Below are positions 49,090 to 60,707 of a DNA stretch of 64,000 nt, one piece after another (position 1 is the first letter of the stretch; each line of letters opens with the position of its first letter). Below the pieces are notes generated by a model. The model saw only the letters and a program-made list of their open reading frames with translations. It ran no database searches and had not been told where the DNA came from. Made by a program: the position numbers and the translations under genes. Source of the DNA: Sabellastarte sp. h YS-2021 (lineage: Eukaryota; Annelida; Polychaeta; Sabellida; Sabellidae); contig OZ024931.1 of assembly GCA_964017235.1 (NCBI GenBank), positions 97,606,221 through 97,670,220 on the forward strand, given 5' to 3'.

Positions 49090-52000
49090 ACAAGAGAAGA
49101 GTGCCCGTGAACGGGCACTGTGTCAGCTGACTGAGTGTTTTTGATTTGTGAAGGTGATTAGAGGACAGAATAATTATCAGGAAAAGGGCTGTACAGAAAT
49201 ACAGTAAATGGTAACTGAACAGCAAGTTCGAAAGAAATTCCGAAGCTGACAGAAGAAAAGGATAAAAAAGTTGTGCCCTGTAAATGGTATTATGAAGGAA
49301 AATAACAAGGTAATTGTTTAAGTGTACAAAATAGATTAAAACATATTTAAAGAAATACTACAAATGCAATATCCTCGTTCGACCTTGAAGAAGGGGTCCA
49401 AGGTCAAATCTAACCACACAAATACATTCCCAGCCCATGATTTCCTATGGTTTACCATTCCAAACCTCTAGGACCAATTATAAATGAGTTACAAGCACTT
49501 TTAAGCTTGGCTGTCCTCATTTGACCTTGAAGGAGGGGTCCAAAGGTCAAATCTGACCACACCAAAAGATTCCGAGCCAATGATTTCCTATGGGATGGTT
49601 TACCATCCCAAATCTCTGTCACCAATAATAAGCGAGTTGTAGGCACTTTCAATTTTCGCTATCCTCATTTGACCTTGAAGGAGGGTTCCAAGGTCAAATC
49701 GGACCATATCAACAGATTCACAGCCCATGATTTCCTGTCTGTTTACTACCCCAAACCTCTGGGACCAATAATAAGCGAGTTATAAGCACTTTTAAGTTTG
49801 GCTTTCCTTGTTTGACCTTGAAGGAGGGGTCATTGAAGGTCAAATCTGACCACACCAAAAGATTCCCACCCCATGATTTCCTACAGGTTGGTTTATCATC
49901 CCAAACCTCTAGGATCAATAATAAGGGAGATATAAGCACTTTTCATGACTGACAAAAAATACCTGTGGCGGCCATCTTGTTTCTCAAAATGAGGCCAAAA
50001 ATATTCCCAGACAACATTTTATGGTTATTAATATATACTGCAAACTTAAGAAAGCTAGCTATAATATTTTTTTTCATCAGAGCAGTAATGGTGAAATCTC
50101 TCTCTACACACTGCGGCTATCCAGTGGATACAATGATTTACTCAACAGTGAGAACCTGAAAGTAGCTATTGCTCAGCTATGCCATGACATAGAGGTCTGC
50201 AATTTCACTATGTTATAGCTGACCAAAAGTTCTGTGAATAACATATTTAACAAATTACTCTAAATGTAATAGTTTTCAAGTTACAACTGATTTACTCAAT
50301 AGTGAGAACCTCAAAGGAACTATTACTCAGCTATGCAATGAGCTACATGTCTGAAATTTTACTATGTTATAGCTAACCCAAAAGTAGGTGAACAACATAT
50401 TTAAGCAAACTACTGTAAATGCAATAGTTTTCAAGCTACAACTGATTTACTCAATAGTGAGAACCTGAAAATAGCTATTGCTCCGCTATGCCATGAGCTA
50501 TAGGTCTGTAATTTCACTATGTTATAGCTGACCCAAAAGTAGGTGAACAATATATTTTAACAAAATACTCCAAATGCAATATTTTTCAAGTTATAGCTGA
50601 TTTACTCAACAGTCAGTACCTGAGAATAGCTATTGCTCAGTTGTGCCATGAACTATAAGTCTATAATTTCACTATGTTATAGCTGACCCAAAAGTAGCTG
50701 AATAACATATTTGCACAAATTTCTGTAAATGCAATAGTTTTCCAATTATAACTGATTTACTCAACAGTGAGAACTTCAAAGTAGCTATTACTCAGCTATG
50801 AAATGAGCCACAGGTCTGAAACTTCACTATCTTATAGCTGACCCCAAAATAGGTGAATAACATATTGAAACAAAATACTCTAAGTGCAATAGTTTTCAAG
50901 TTATAAGTGATTTACTCAACAGTGATAACCTAAAAGTAGCTATTACTCAGCTATGCCATGAGCTACAGGTCTGAAATTTTACTATGTTATAGCTGGCCCA
51001 AAAGTAGCTGAATAACATATTTATACGAAATTCTCTAAATGCAATAGTTTTTAAGTTACAAGTGATTTTACTCATGATGGAAGTTACTGAAAAGCCCAAA
51101 AGTAGCTATTACTCACTTAGCTATTGAGACAGACACCCAACTTACTCACCATATTGTAGCTATGAAAAAAGTAGCTGAATAACATATTTTAACAAAATGC
51201 TCTAAATGCAACACTTTTCAAGTTATAAGTGATTTACTCAACAGTGATAATCTAAAAGTTGCTATTACTCAGCTATGCCATGAGCTACAGGTCTGAAATT
51301 TTACTATGTTATAGCTGACCCAAAAGTAGCTGAATAACATATTTATACGAAATTCTCTAAATGCAATAGTTTTCAAGTTATAAGCGATTTACTCAACAGT
51401 GATAACCTAAAAGTAGCTATTACTCAGCTATGCCATGAGCTACAGGTCTGAAATTTCACTATGTTATAGCTGGCCCAAAAGTAGCTGAATAACATATTTA
51501 AACGAAATTCTCTAAATGCAATAGTTTTTAAGTTACAAGTGATTTTACTCATAATGGAAGTTACTGAAAAGCCCAAAAGTAGCGATTACTCACTTAGCTA
51601 TTGAGACAGACACCCAACTTACTCACCATATTGTAGCTATGAAAAAAGTAGCTGAACAACATATTTTCACAAAATGCTGTAAATGCAACACTTTTGAAGT
51701 TATAAGTGATTTAGTGCATGATTTCATGAATTTTAATGCATTAAAAATTATTAAAAAAATTTATTAAAAAAAAAGTAAGACAGATCCAGGTCTCATACTC
51801 ACACAAGAGAATCTACCTCTGGCCTAGTACATATATGCAAGATATGAGAGAAATCCCTGCAATAGTCACTGAGAAAATTGTGATAAAAAGTTGAAATTTT
51901 CACACTTTTGGTGGGGGTACCCCCCTTGTAATGTCTCTAGCAAACAGACGAACAGACAGATTTGCATGCCTTGAACAATTTTTCATCCTCGATAGATAAG

Positions 52001-52103
52001 GTATCTTTTAAAAAAACAGCATGTCTCTAGGCCTTGTAGTTTTGGAGAAGAAGTTGTTCACGCGGACGCCCACGCCGCAGTGATGACATAATGTCAGCTG
52101 ACA
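49090..52103. mobile_element. HINE-like tandem-repeat element copy 3, both ends present
   Basis: Hairpin GTGCCCGTGAACGGGCAC at 49,101-49,118; palindrome GTCAGCTGAC at 49,122-49,131 and again at 52,093-52,102. Satellite E units 49,378-49,940, linker, satellite C units 50,130-51,710, tail with GGGGGTACCCCC near 51,912. Closing the element restores the satellite-A unit TTATTTGATAAAAATTGGG to within a 1-3 base ambiguity. Almost identical to copy 2 at 3,896-6,851, so recently active. Confidence 0.75.
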
Positions 52104-52290
52104 TAAAAATTGGGTATCCGCAATACTTTTAGAGATAATTGGCATTTACTCATTTTGAGTAGGTGAATAATTAGCTATGGGTGTGAAACTTCACCAAGTG
52201 AAAGCTGTCCCAAAAGTAGGTGAATGAGTTATTTGAGAAAAATTGCCTATCTGCAATACTTTTAGAGATAATTCGCATTTACTCAGTTTG

Positions 52291-52355
52291 TTTATTTGGG
52301 GTTTAACGTCGCTTTCAACACTGTACAGGTCATATCACGACGGGTAGTTGGAAGG
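52291..52355 (+). mobile_element. 65-bp SINE-like insertion with perfect 14-bp target duplication
   Basis: ATTTACTCAGTTTG occurs at 52,277-52,290 and again at 52,356-52,369, flanking 65 bp that interrupt a satellite-A monomer. The insert begins TTTATTTGGGGTTTAACGTC. I recall this GGTTTAACG type of sequence as a common dispersed repeat in molluscan DNA, but cannot confirm it here. The target duplication points to retroposition by a LINE-type machinery. Confidence 0.7.
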
Positions 52356-53438
52356 ATTTACTCAGTTTGAGTAGGTGAGTAATTAGCTATGGGTCTGAAA
52401 CTTCACCATGTGAAAGCTCTCCCACAAGTAGATGAACGAGTATTTGATAAAAATTGGGTATCCAAAATACTTTTACAGATAATTAGCATTTACTCATTTT
52501 GAGTAGGTGAGTAATTAGCTATGGGTCTGAAACTTCACCAAGTGAAAGCTCTCCCAAAAGTAGGTGAATGATTTATTTGAGAAAAATTGGCTATCTGCAA
52601 TACTTTTAGAGATAATTCGCATTTACTCATTTTGAGTAGGTGAGTAATTAGCTATGGGTCTCAAACTTCACCATGCGAAAGCTCTCCCAAAAGTAGATGA
52701 ATGAGTTATTTGATAAAAATTGGGTATCCACAATACTTTTACAGATAATTAGCATTTACTCATTTTGAGTAGGTGAATAATTAGCTATGGGTCTGAAACT
52801 TCATCGAGTGAAAGCTCTTCCAAAAGTAGGTGAATGAGTTATTTGAGAAAAATTGGCTATCTGCAATACTTTTAGAGATAATTCGCATTTACTCATTTTG
52901 AGTAGGTGAGTAATTAGCTATGGGTCTGAAACTTCACCAAGTGAAAGCTCTCCCAAAAGTAGGTGAATGATTTATTTGAGAAAAATTGGCTATCTGCAAT
53001 ACTTTTAGAGGTAATTCGCATTTACTCATTTTGAGTAGGTGAGTAATTAGCTATGGGTCTGAAACTTCACCATGCGAAAGCTCTCCCACAAGTAGATGAA
53101 TGAGTTATTTGATAAAAATTGGGTATCCGCAATAGTTTTAGAGATAATTAGCATTTACTCATTTTGAGTAGGTGAATAATTAGCTACGGGTCTGAAACTT
53201 CACCGAGTGAAAGCTCTTTGGGATAGCTGCTCTGCAGAGATACCCTGAAGATCAAAAATTTCGTCGAAATCGTTTTATGTAGCACGGTTTTCGAGATATT
53301 AGCATTTTTATGCTTTGCAATTTTTGCGCAAAAATTCGAAAATTCAAAATGACCGCCATTTTTGGCAAGACAAAATTTTTTTGAAAATTGGCATGGCTAC
53401 TCTGCAGAGATACCCTGAAGATCAAAAATTTCGAAGTG

Positions 53439-54629
53439 AAGTACCAATAACAAGCGAGTTATAAGCACTTTTAAGTTTGGCTATCCTCATTTGACCTTGA
53501 AGGGGGGGGCCCAAGGTCAAATCCGACCACACCAGAAGATTCCCAGCCCATGATTTTCTATATGTTGGTTTACCATCCCAAACCTCTAGGACCAATAATA
53601 AGCGAGTTATAAGCACTTTTAAGTTTGACTGTCCTCATTTGACCTTGAAGGAGGGGCCCAAGGTCAAATCCGACCACACAAGAAGATTCCCAGCCCATGA
53701 TTTCCAATGTGTTGGTTTACCATCCCAAACCTCTAGGACCAATAATAAGCGAGTTATAAGCACTTTTACCTTTGGCTATCCTCATTTCACCTTGAAGGAG
53801 GGGCCCAAGGTCAAATCTGACCACACCAGAAGATTCTCAGCCCATGATTTTCTATATGCTGGTTTACCATCCCAAACCTCTAGGACCAATAATAAGCGAG
53901 TTATAAGCACTTTTAAGTTTGGCTGTCCTCATTTGACCTCGAAGAAGGGGCCAAAGGTCAAATCCGACCACACCAGAAGATTCCCAGCCCATGATTTCCT
54001 ATATGTTGGGTTACCATCCCAAATCTCTAGGACCAATAATAAGCAAGTGATAAGCACTTTTAAGTTTGGCTGTCCTCACACTTGACCTTGAAGGAGCTGG
54101 GCCCAAGGTCAAATCTGACCATGGCAAAAGATTCCCCGCCCATGATTTCCTGTATGTTGGTTTACCATCCCAAACCTCTAGGATCGATAATAAGCGAGTT
54201 ATAAGCAATTTTAAGCTTGGCTATCCTCATTTGACCTTGAAGGAGGGGTCCAAGGTCAAATCCGACCACGCCAGAAGATTCCCAGCCCATGATTTCCTGT
54301 AGGTTGGTTTATCATCCCAAACCTCTAGGACCAATAATAAGCGAGTTGTAAGCACTTTTAGGTTTGGCTGTCCTCATTTGACCTTGAAGGAGGGGATTAA
54401 GGTCAAATCCGACCACACCAGAAGATTCCCAGCCCATGATTTTCTATATGCTGGTTTACCATCCCAAACCTCTAGGACTAATAATAAGCGAGTTATAAGC
54501 ACTTTTAAGTTTGGCTGTCCTCGTTTGACCTTGAATGAGAGGCCCAAGGTCAAATCCGACCTAACCAGAAGATTCCCAGCCCATGATTTTCTATATGTTG
54601 GTTTACCATCCCAAACCTCTACGACCAAT
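53439..54629. repeat. Satellite E array, 147-bp monomer (left of DIRS-3)
   Basis: About eight units: GGTTTACCATCCCAAACCTC, GGACCAATAATAAGCGAGTT, AAGCACTTTTAAGTTTGGCT, TTTGACCTTGAAGGAGGGGC, CAAGGTCAAATCCGACCAC and AGATTCCCAGCCCATGATTT. 147 bp is 49 codons, so open frames run on through several units on both strands. Ends at ..ACGACCAAT, where DIRS-3 is inserted. Confidence 0.95.
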
Positions 54630-55170
54630 TTGAAAAATTTTGTTGTAATTTTAATTTTTATTAGATAAATACTTACCATTTCCTGACCATAGCTATTTGT
54701 TGGTGCCATCCAACTCACTGGCCAACGTTGAGAAACATTTTAAGCTACCTTAAGAAGCCAGTGAGTGAGTGTGGACTAGGAAGCCCCCCAATGGTCATGT
54801 GACCACGCCAATAGGCGCCATTCATTGTTTTTGTTGCAAAGCTCACCCCTAGTACCCTAGTACTGAATCCGCGGGGAGTCTGGGGGGGACTATCCTGGTC
54901 AGGAAATGGTAAGTATTTATCTAATAAAAATTAAAATTACAACAAAATTTTTCAATTTTATTGCGAAAAATACACTTACCATTTCCTGACCATAGCTGAA
55001 TACAGCCTTCATCGATGGCGGGCACTACTAGAATATAAAGACCTAGTAACAACCAAATGCATAGTAACAAACACACCACAAGCATACCGGCATTCATACT
55101 CAGACTCACCTCAATCCCGAGGAAGCCGGACTGTTGAGTAATACCATGGAAGCCATACTCCATATGTTGA
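54630..55170. repeat. DIRS-3 left terminal inverted repeat, with internal complementary region
   Basis: Complementary to 60,188-60,707 apart from the outer tip. Contains TGGTCAGGAAATGGTAAGT in both directions, flanking a 200-bp core (ACTCACTGGCTTCTTAAG and its surroundings). The joined-tip sequence (minus-strand CAATAAAATTGAAAAATTTT) lies at about 54,938-54,965. Confidence 0.9.
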
Positions 55171-55376
55171 TACCATTCATACCACCACCACTAAACACAT
55201 CAAACAGCAAAGTAACAGCAAACAAACTGGACTATTTACAGCTGTACAACCATCTCAGAACACATCTGAAAAACAAGAAGCCAAATATAAGAACCAATAC
55301 AAATACAGGCTTCAAAAAAACATATTCCAAATACAATGACATTATAATAATAAAATATTAGTAATGACATTACCTA

Positions 55377-56470
55377 TTAACAATTTACAATATGTTGAGC
55401 CGCAACCATAGGCCCAATCTTCATAACATCCCCATTATGCCAGCACAAATCTTTCAGATAAAAATTTGAGAAGGTTGAATGGCTTCTCCAAAAACAGGAA
55501 GCCAAAATCTCATCTAAAGCAACTCCTCCCTTAAAAGCCAAAGAGGCAGCCAAAGCTCTGACCTCATGTGCCTTGACCTGGGAAACATTCTGAACCTCCT
55601 GATCAGATTTTTGATAAGCCATAATGATAGACTGCTTAATCCAAGAAGATATAGTAGCCTTCGAAATATATTTTGAGTAGCCCTCCTTAATGGCTACAAA
55701 AAGAAGTTTCTTGCCCTTCCTGAGATCTTTTGTCTTGTCAAGATAATATCTCAAGGCCCTGACTGGACAAAGAGATCTATCCTGTACCAAAGATGGATCC
55801 AATGTAGGTTTCAAAGCAGGGATAACTACAGGTTGAATAGCCAAGGGTCCCTCCGAAGCCAACTGATTTTTAGCTATGAAAGCAGTTGAAGGAGAAAAAG
55901 TAACTTCTGACCAATCTCTTTTCCTACTGAAGGAGTCAAAAGTCCAAGCATGGATTTCACTACGCCTCTTACCAGAAGCCAAAGCCAGCAAGAACACTGT
56001 CTTGAAAGTCAAAATTTTGAGATCAGCTTTTGCCAAGGGCTCAAAAGGAGCCCGAGTGAGAGCAAGTAAGACCAAAGACAGGTCCCAATTCGGAATAGAT
56101 CTATTTGCTGAAGGTCTGTCCCTATGAAAACTAGCAATCAAACGATTCAAATCTAAGCTTTGAGAAACCATTTGACCTGTAGAGCCTGGCCCATCTGCTA
56201 CCGAGGTTCTGTAACCCGCAATAGTTCTAGGTTTCAAGTTCTTATCAGTGAAAAGATGATTAAAAAATCAGCTATTTGAGGAATAGTTGGTTTTGTGACA
56301 TCCACCTGATTCTCCTGGGCCCACTTTTGAAATATGGCCCACCTTGAATCATATACTCGCCTTGAGGATTCTCTCTGAGGTGCCTTAATTCTATCTGCCA
56401 CCTCAACAGAGAATCCTCCCTGACCTTCTTGAATGAGTCCAGATACCACGCATGGAGATTCAGATACTCC
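55377..56470 (-). pseudogene. DIRS-3 tyrosine recombinase, one frameshift
   Basis: The catalytic part is an open 286-codon stretch (55,377-56,237): Arg box at R91/R92 (SGKRRSEIHAW), H224-x-x-R227 (VKAHEVRALAAS), W250/H253 and Y260 (CFWRSHSTFSNFYL), the R-H-R-Y set of tyrosine recombinases. The N-terminal part (FSVEVADRIKAPQ, IPQIADFLI) is read in the neighbouring frame up to about 56,240. A one-base loss in the T-rich run near 56,255 separates the two. The N-terminus overlaps the end of the RT polyprotein in a different frame, a normal DIRS arrangement. The protein would join the element's circle to target DNA. Confidence 0.9.
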
Positions 56471-58330
56471 AGATTCTTGTGGAATCTGAGACTGAAAGGT
56501 TGCTTCAGTAGATTGTGCACTTGAGGAAGCCTCAGTGGAATCTTGGCTGACAATTCCACCAGATCCCAAAACCAAGGCATCCCCGGCCACCCTGGTGCTA
56601 TCACAATGACCCTGCACCTGTAGGTGATCATTTTCTGAACTAACTGGGGAAGGATGGCCACTGGACAAAAAGCATAGGTGTCCAGAGCCTCCCAAGAGAT
56701 GTTCAATGCATCTATCTGCCAGGCCTTGTCGTCTGGGACAGCAGATACGTAGGTTGGAAGTTTGGCATTCAAGCTGGTGGCAAACAGATCCACCATTGGC
56801 TTGTGCCAAACTTGGCAAATTTCTTGAAAGACCTGAGGATGAAGAGACCACTCTGTCTGGATGGCCTTGTCCCTCCTGGACAGGGAATCTGCTATTACAT
56901 TGAGATTCCCTGGAATATGTCTGGCTCTTATATGGATCTCCCTGGCATTGGACCATGCCAGAATTCTCCACATCAAAGCACACATTTCGAAGGAGTGAGT
57001 GCCTCCTTCCTTGTTGATATATGAGACCACAGTTGAGTTGTCTGAAGAAACCAACACTATTTTTTGCCTTAATTGTCCTTGAAAATGTTTCAGGGCTAGA
57101 AAAACAGCTTTCAGTTCCAAAATATTGATATGCAAGTCTTTTTCTGATAGCTGGCAGACCCCACTTACAGTACAATTGTTCAAGTGAGCCCCCCAACCCT
57201 TCTCTGATGCATCTGCGAAGATCAGAATATTGTGTTCTTTCTGATGCAGATTCGAACCCTTGAGTAAGTTCTGAGGAACCATCCACCAAGCCAGATGGTC
57301 CTTTATCAACTGAGAAATTGGGACCACCTTGTCCAACGACTGGGGAAAGTGCCAGTTGGTCTTCAGAAACCACTGAAACGGTCTCATATGGATCCGACCC
57401 AAAGGAACCGTTTTCTCCATGGAAGCCATGACCCCAATTAGTGACATGAGCTTCCTTGGGGTAGTAGAGAGACCTTGGATAATGGAAACTGCCAGAATTC
57501 TGAGCTTGTCTAACTTCTTTTGATTGGGGTACACTAAACCTTCTCGAAGGTTGAACCGATAACCCAGAAACTCGAGATCCTGAGTTGGTTTGAGTTCTGA
57601 TTTCTTCAAATTGACAATCCAACCCAACTTTTCGATTAGATTTAACAATTTTTGAACGTCCCGAGCACACGACTCTGGATCCTTGGATCTCACCAGCCAA
57701 TCGTCCAAATACTGATGGATTCGAACCCCCTGTGAAAGAGCTATGAATTTGACCTCTTTCACCACTCGAGTGAACTCCAAAGGAGCAGTCGCTATCCCGA
57801 AGGGCAGGGCTCTGAATTGATAAGCCTGACCCTAGTAGATATTTTTGAAATTTCTGGTGAATGGGAACATGAAAATAAGCGTCGGTAAGGTCTATTGAAG
57901 CCACCCATTCGCCTGCTTGAAGAGAAGCCCGAATGACTTCTGCAGTTTCCATCTTGAAGGTAGGAACATGCAAAAAGGTATTTACCACACTGAGATCTAT
58001 TACTGGTCGCCATTTGTTTTCTGGTTTTGGAACCAGAAACAAACGACTGTAGAATCCGAGAGAGTTCTTGTTTTGAACCGGAACCACTGCCCTCTTTTGA
58101 ACCATTTGTTGAACTGACTCCAGCAAAGCTTTTTGTTTTACTGGATCCGAAAACTGCTTTTTATTGTCGGATACCGGGCCAGAGGTGGTTTCTGTTTGAA
58201 TGGAAGACAATAACCTTGTTTCAAAACAAGAACTACCCTCGGATATACCTTGAAGTTTTCCCACACTTTCCAATAATTTCCTAAACGGGCACCAGGATAT
58301 TGTGTTTGTGTGCTTACCTCCATGTAGTCA
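56272..58330 (-). pseudogene. DIRS-3 RT/RNase H/methylase-like polyprotein, two frameshifts
   Basis: The downstream 502 codons (56,272-57,780) are open: YLDD at residues 24-27, connection with HMRPFQW, RNase H acidic residues D190 (FADAS), E222 (LELKAV), D247 (SSDNS) and D298 (ADSLSR), then the Dam-methylase-like tail from about residue 330 (VDLFATSLNAKLPTYVSAV, IVIAPGWPGMPWFWDL). In the tail the NPPY-like box is weak (YAFCPV). The upstream RT fingers (FLVPKPENKWRPVIDLS, SIDLTDAYFHVPIH) lie in another frame. An 11-bp deletion near 57,832, relative to the copy at 190-220, removes part of the strand before ALPFG and shifts the frame. A one-T loss near 58,149 shifts the N-terminus. Confidence 0.9.
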
Positions 58331-60073
58331 CTTCCTCCTGCCCCTACCCCCTCGGGCAGAGCCTCTATTGTTGTTGAAAGCACCAGATTGTCTTTTGTTT
58401 TGCTCCCCTTGTTTGCTTTGCGAACGAAAATTCTGGAAAGCAGCATTCTGGTACCTGTTTTGTGTCAATTCCTTCTTAGAATCAGTAAAAGAACGGGAAC
58501 CATAGGAATCTCCTCTGTGTTTCTTGAAAGCCGGTTCCCGGTTAATCTGGCTCCATTGAATGAAGTTCTACTCCACTTCTGCCAGAACCTTGGAATTAAA
58601 CAATTCCTTTTTTGTGAGAGATGAATTTCTGAGTCTAGCAATATCTTTATCTGTCACATCCCTATGACAAAGTTTGAGAAAATCATCCCTTCTGTTCAAT
58701 AGCAAATTTGAAGCAAGGGTCATGGAGGTATCCAACACATCATCTAAAGTTTTGCCTAGACATCCCATGGTGGTAGATTGGAGATGCAAACAATTCTGCA
58801 TAAAATTCATGCTCTGTTGTATGTCCTCCTGATCCACAGACTCCTTCATTTTATCTAACTCTGCAAACATTTCATTTGTAGCCTTCTCCATTGTTGATTT
58901 GAACCAGAACACATGATTTAAAATCTGTATATTTTCCCTAGAAACTGTCTCCCAAGCCAAATATTGTTTTAAAGGTGTAGAAACCGAGGAAGGAGCTTGA
59001 AAGGGAGAAGCTGCAATGTTCTTAAATGCATCCTGAATCCTAGGAGCAGTCAAAGAGAAAGATTGTGGAGAGACTTGATAGAACTTCATCTGTGGCTTTG
59101 GGAAAGGAAGGAAATGACCCTTGGACAAAGATGGATGGTGAGGGTCATTGTCGTCTACATCATTGCTTCCCAAAGCAGAAAACTCCTTATACTTCCATAA
59201 CTCCACTAATGGTTGAGCAGGAGGCAAAGCCATAGATTGTTGCACAGATTTTTTAACTTGATCTCTGCTTGAAAAAACAGAAGGAGGAACAAAACATTCA
59301 ACATTCTTCACCTCCAAATCTAGCCATTTTTTGATAGTCTCCAAAGTGTCAGTGTAACCAGGTGAATCTTCCTCTTTAGGATGAATCTCACCCTGTTCCA
59401 AATCCGGATCCGGCTCATCTGAAGACTCTGAATGAGATCTTTTCCTAGCCACACCGGATTCATCAGAAGCAAGACCGGATACAGACTGTCGGTCGAATTC
59501 AGCCCTTGTGATTGTAGATGACCTTCTGTCCAGCCGGCCCGGGGCGGTAGAAGTCGCAGAAGAAGATGAAGGTTTAGAACTCGCCAGTGGTTGCTTGGCA
59601 ACCTGACAACTGTCCCTGCCGGAGCTAGTACGACTGCCGACAGTTTCAGAGTCCTTGTGTTCCAAATTCTGAATTCTTTGAGATAAAGTTGCAAACTCAG
59701 AGAAAAACCTGTCCAATTTGTCTTCTAGAGACCTACTTTTATTAGAAGTAGTAACAGAAGAAACTGAAACTTCATCCTCATCTAACAAAGAGTCATCAAT
59801 ACCACCTTCTTTACCGCCATTGTCCACCAAAGCAGAAGAATTCTGAGTTTTCTTGCTTTTATATCTATTCCTATTAAGCAATTTCCTCTTTTGATCTTCA
59901 GAAAATGCAGAACAAATAGCACACTCTGAAGATTTAACACAGGGATCGTCACCCTTCATATCATCCCTACACTTAGGGCAGTAGTGATGATCATCCCATT
60001 CTGCCATAAAATGGCCACAGAAAACACTTTTCCTCTGTCCTTTTTTAACCTTGTCCTGAGAAGACATTGTCAC
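58330..60073 (-). pseudogene. DIRS-3 Gag-like protein, one nonsense codon
   Basis: 501 codons open from Met at 60,073 to a TAG at 58,568-58,570, where copy DIRS-1 has Gln; the frame continues beyond it to an Arg/Gly-rich end near 58,330. The N-terminus has a Cys/His cluster: C19, H21, H29/H30, C32, C35, C45, C51 and C54, with GDDPC, shared with DIRS-2 Gag and likely zinc-binding. A basic stretch (RNRYKSKK), an acidic linker (EPDPDLEQGEI) and a helical core (VKKSVQQSMALPPAQPLVE, NEMFAELDKMKE) follow. It would package element RNA. The start is chosen because the Cys/His cluster follows directly and the DIRS-2 start is equivalent. Confidence 0.85.
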
Positions 60074-60187
60074 TACATATGCCTCACTACAGAACTAAAA
60101 TTCCACAGTAAATCCACGAAATAACTCCAGAAAAAACGAAAATTTCCAAAACACATCCACACTCAATGATGGCCAACAAAAACAATG

Positions 60188-60707
60188 AATCAACATATGG
60201 AGTATGGCTTCCATGGTATTACTCAACAGTCCGGCTTCCTCGGGATTGAGGTGAGTCTGAGTATGAATGCCGGTATGCTTGTGGTGTGTTTGTTACTATG
60301 CATTTGGTTGTTACTAGGTCTTTATATTCTAGTAGTGCCCGCCATCGATGAAGGCTGTATTCAGCTATGGTCAGGAAATGGTAAGTGTATTTTTCGCAAT
60401 AAAATTGAAAAATTTTGTTGTAATTTTAATTTTTATTAGATAAATACTTACCATTTCCTGACCAGGATAGTCCCCCCCAGACTCCCCGCGGATTCAGTAC
60501 TAGGGTACTAGGGGTGAGCTTTGCAACAAAAACAATGAATGGCGCCTATTGGCGTGGTCACATGACCATTGGGGGGCTTCCTAGTCCACACTCACTCACT
60601 GGCTTCTTAAGGTAGCTTAAAACGTTTCTCAACGTTGGCCAGTGAGTTGGATGGCAGCAACAAATAGCTATGGTCAGGAAATGGTAAGTGTATTTTTCGC
60701 AATAAAA
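60188..60707. repeat. DIRS-3 right terminal inverted repeat, with internal complementary region
   Basis: The joined-tip sequence is at about 60,371-60,463: the right tip GTAAGTGTATTTTTCGCAAT.AAA followed by the left tip TTGAAAAATTTTGTTGTAAT. The outer end stops at CGCAATAAAA (60,698-60,707), directly against satellite E. Confidence 0.9.

Larger units (their letters stand above)
48412..53438. mobile_element. ACTAGAGG element copy 4, split by HINE-like copy 3
   Basis: Starts ACTAGAGGATCGCTCGC and AACAAAGCGTCC, then B-like units and satellite A from 48,920. It is broken at about 49,089, resumes at about 52,104 in the same monomer (TATTTGATA / AAAAATTGGG), and continues through about eight A units and two B-like units to 53,438. 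There it passes into satellite E without its hairpin tail. Confidence 0.65.
54630..60707 (-). mobile_element. DIRS retrotransposon DIRS-3, full length with intact ends
   Basis: 6,078 bp from TTGAAAAATTTTG to CAATAAAA. Flanks GACCAAT and AATAAGCGAG join exactly to the satellite-E sequence GACCAATAATAAGCGAG, so there is no target duplication. Inverted repeats of about 520 bp pair 54,640-55,170 with 60,188-60,690; only the outermost 25-45 bp of the two tips differ. Each terminal repeat contains a copy of the tip-to-tip junction. Minus-strand genes: Gag (58,330-60,073), RT/RNase H/methylase-like (56,272-58,330) and recombinase (55,377-56,470). Protein decay is modest: one stop and three short indels were found. 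Confidence 0.93.

Noticed and set aside
54921-55163. 80-codon hydrophobic ORF (CLLLCIWLLLGLYILVVPA) present in both DIRS-3 ends
   Set aside because: It lies wholly inside the terminal inverted repeat, so the identical frame at 60,185-60,439 follows from repeat identity; no independent coding support.
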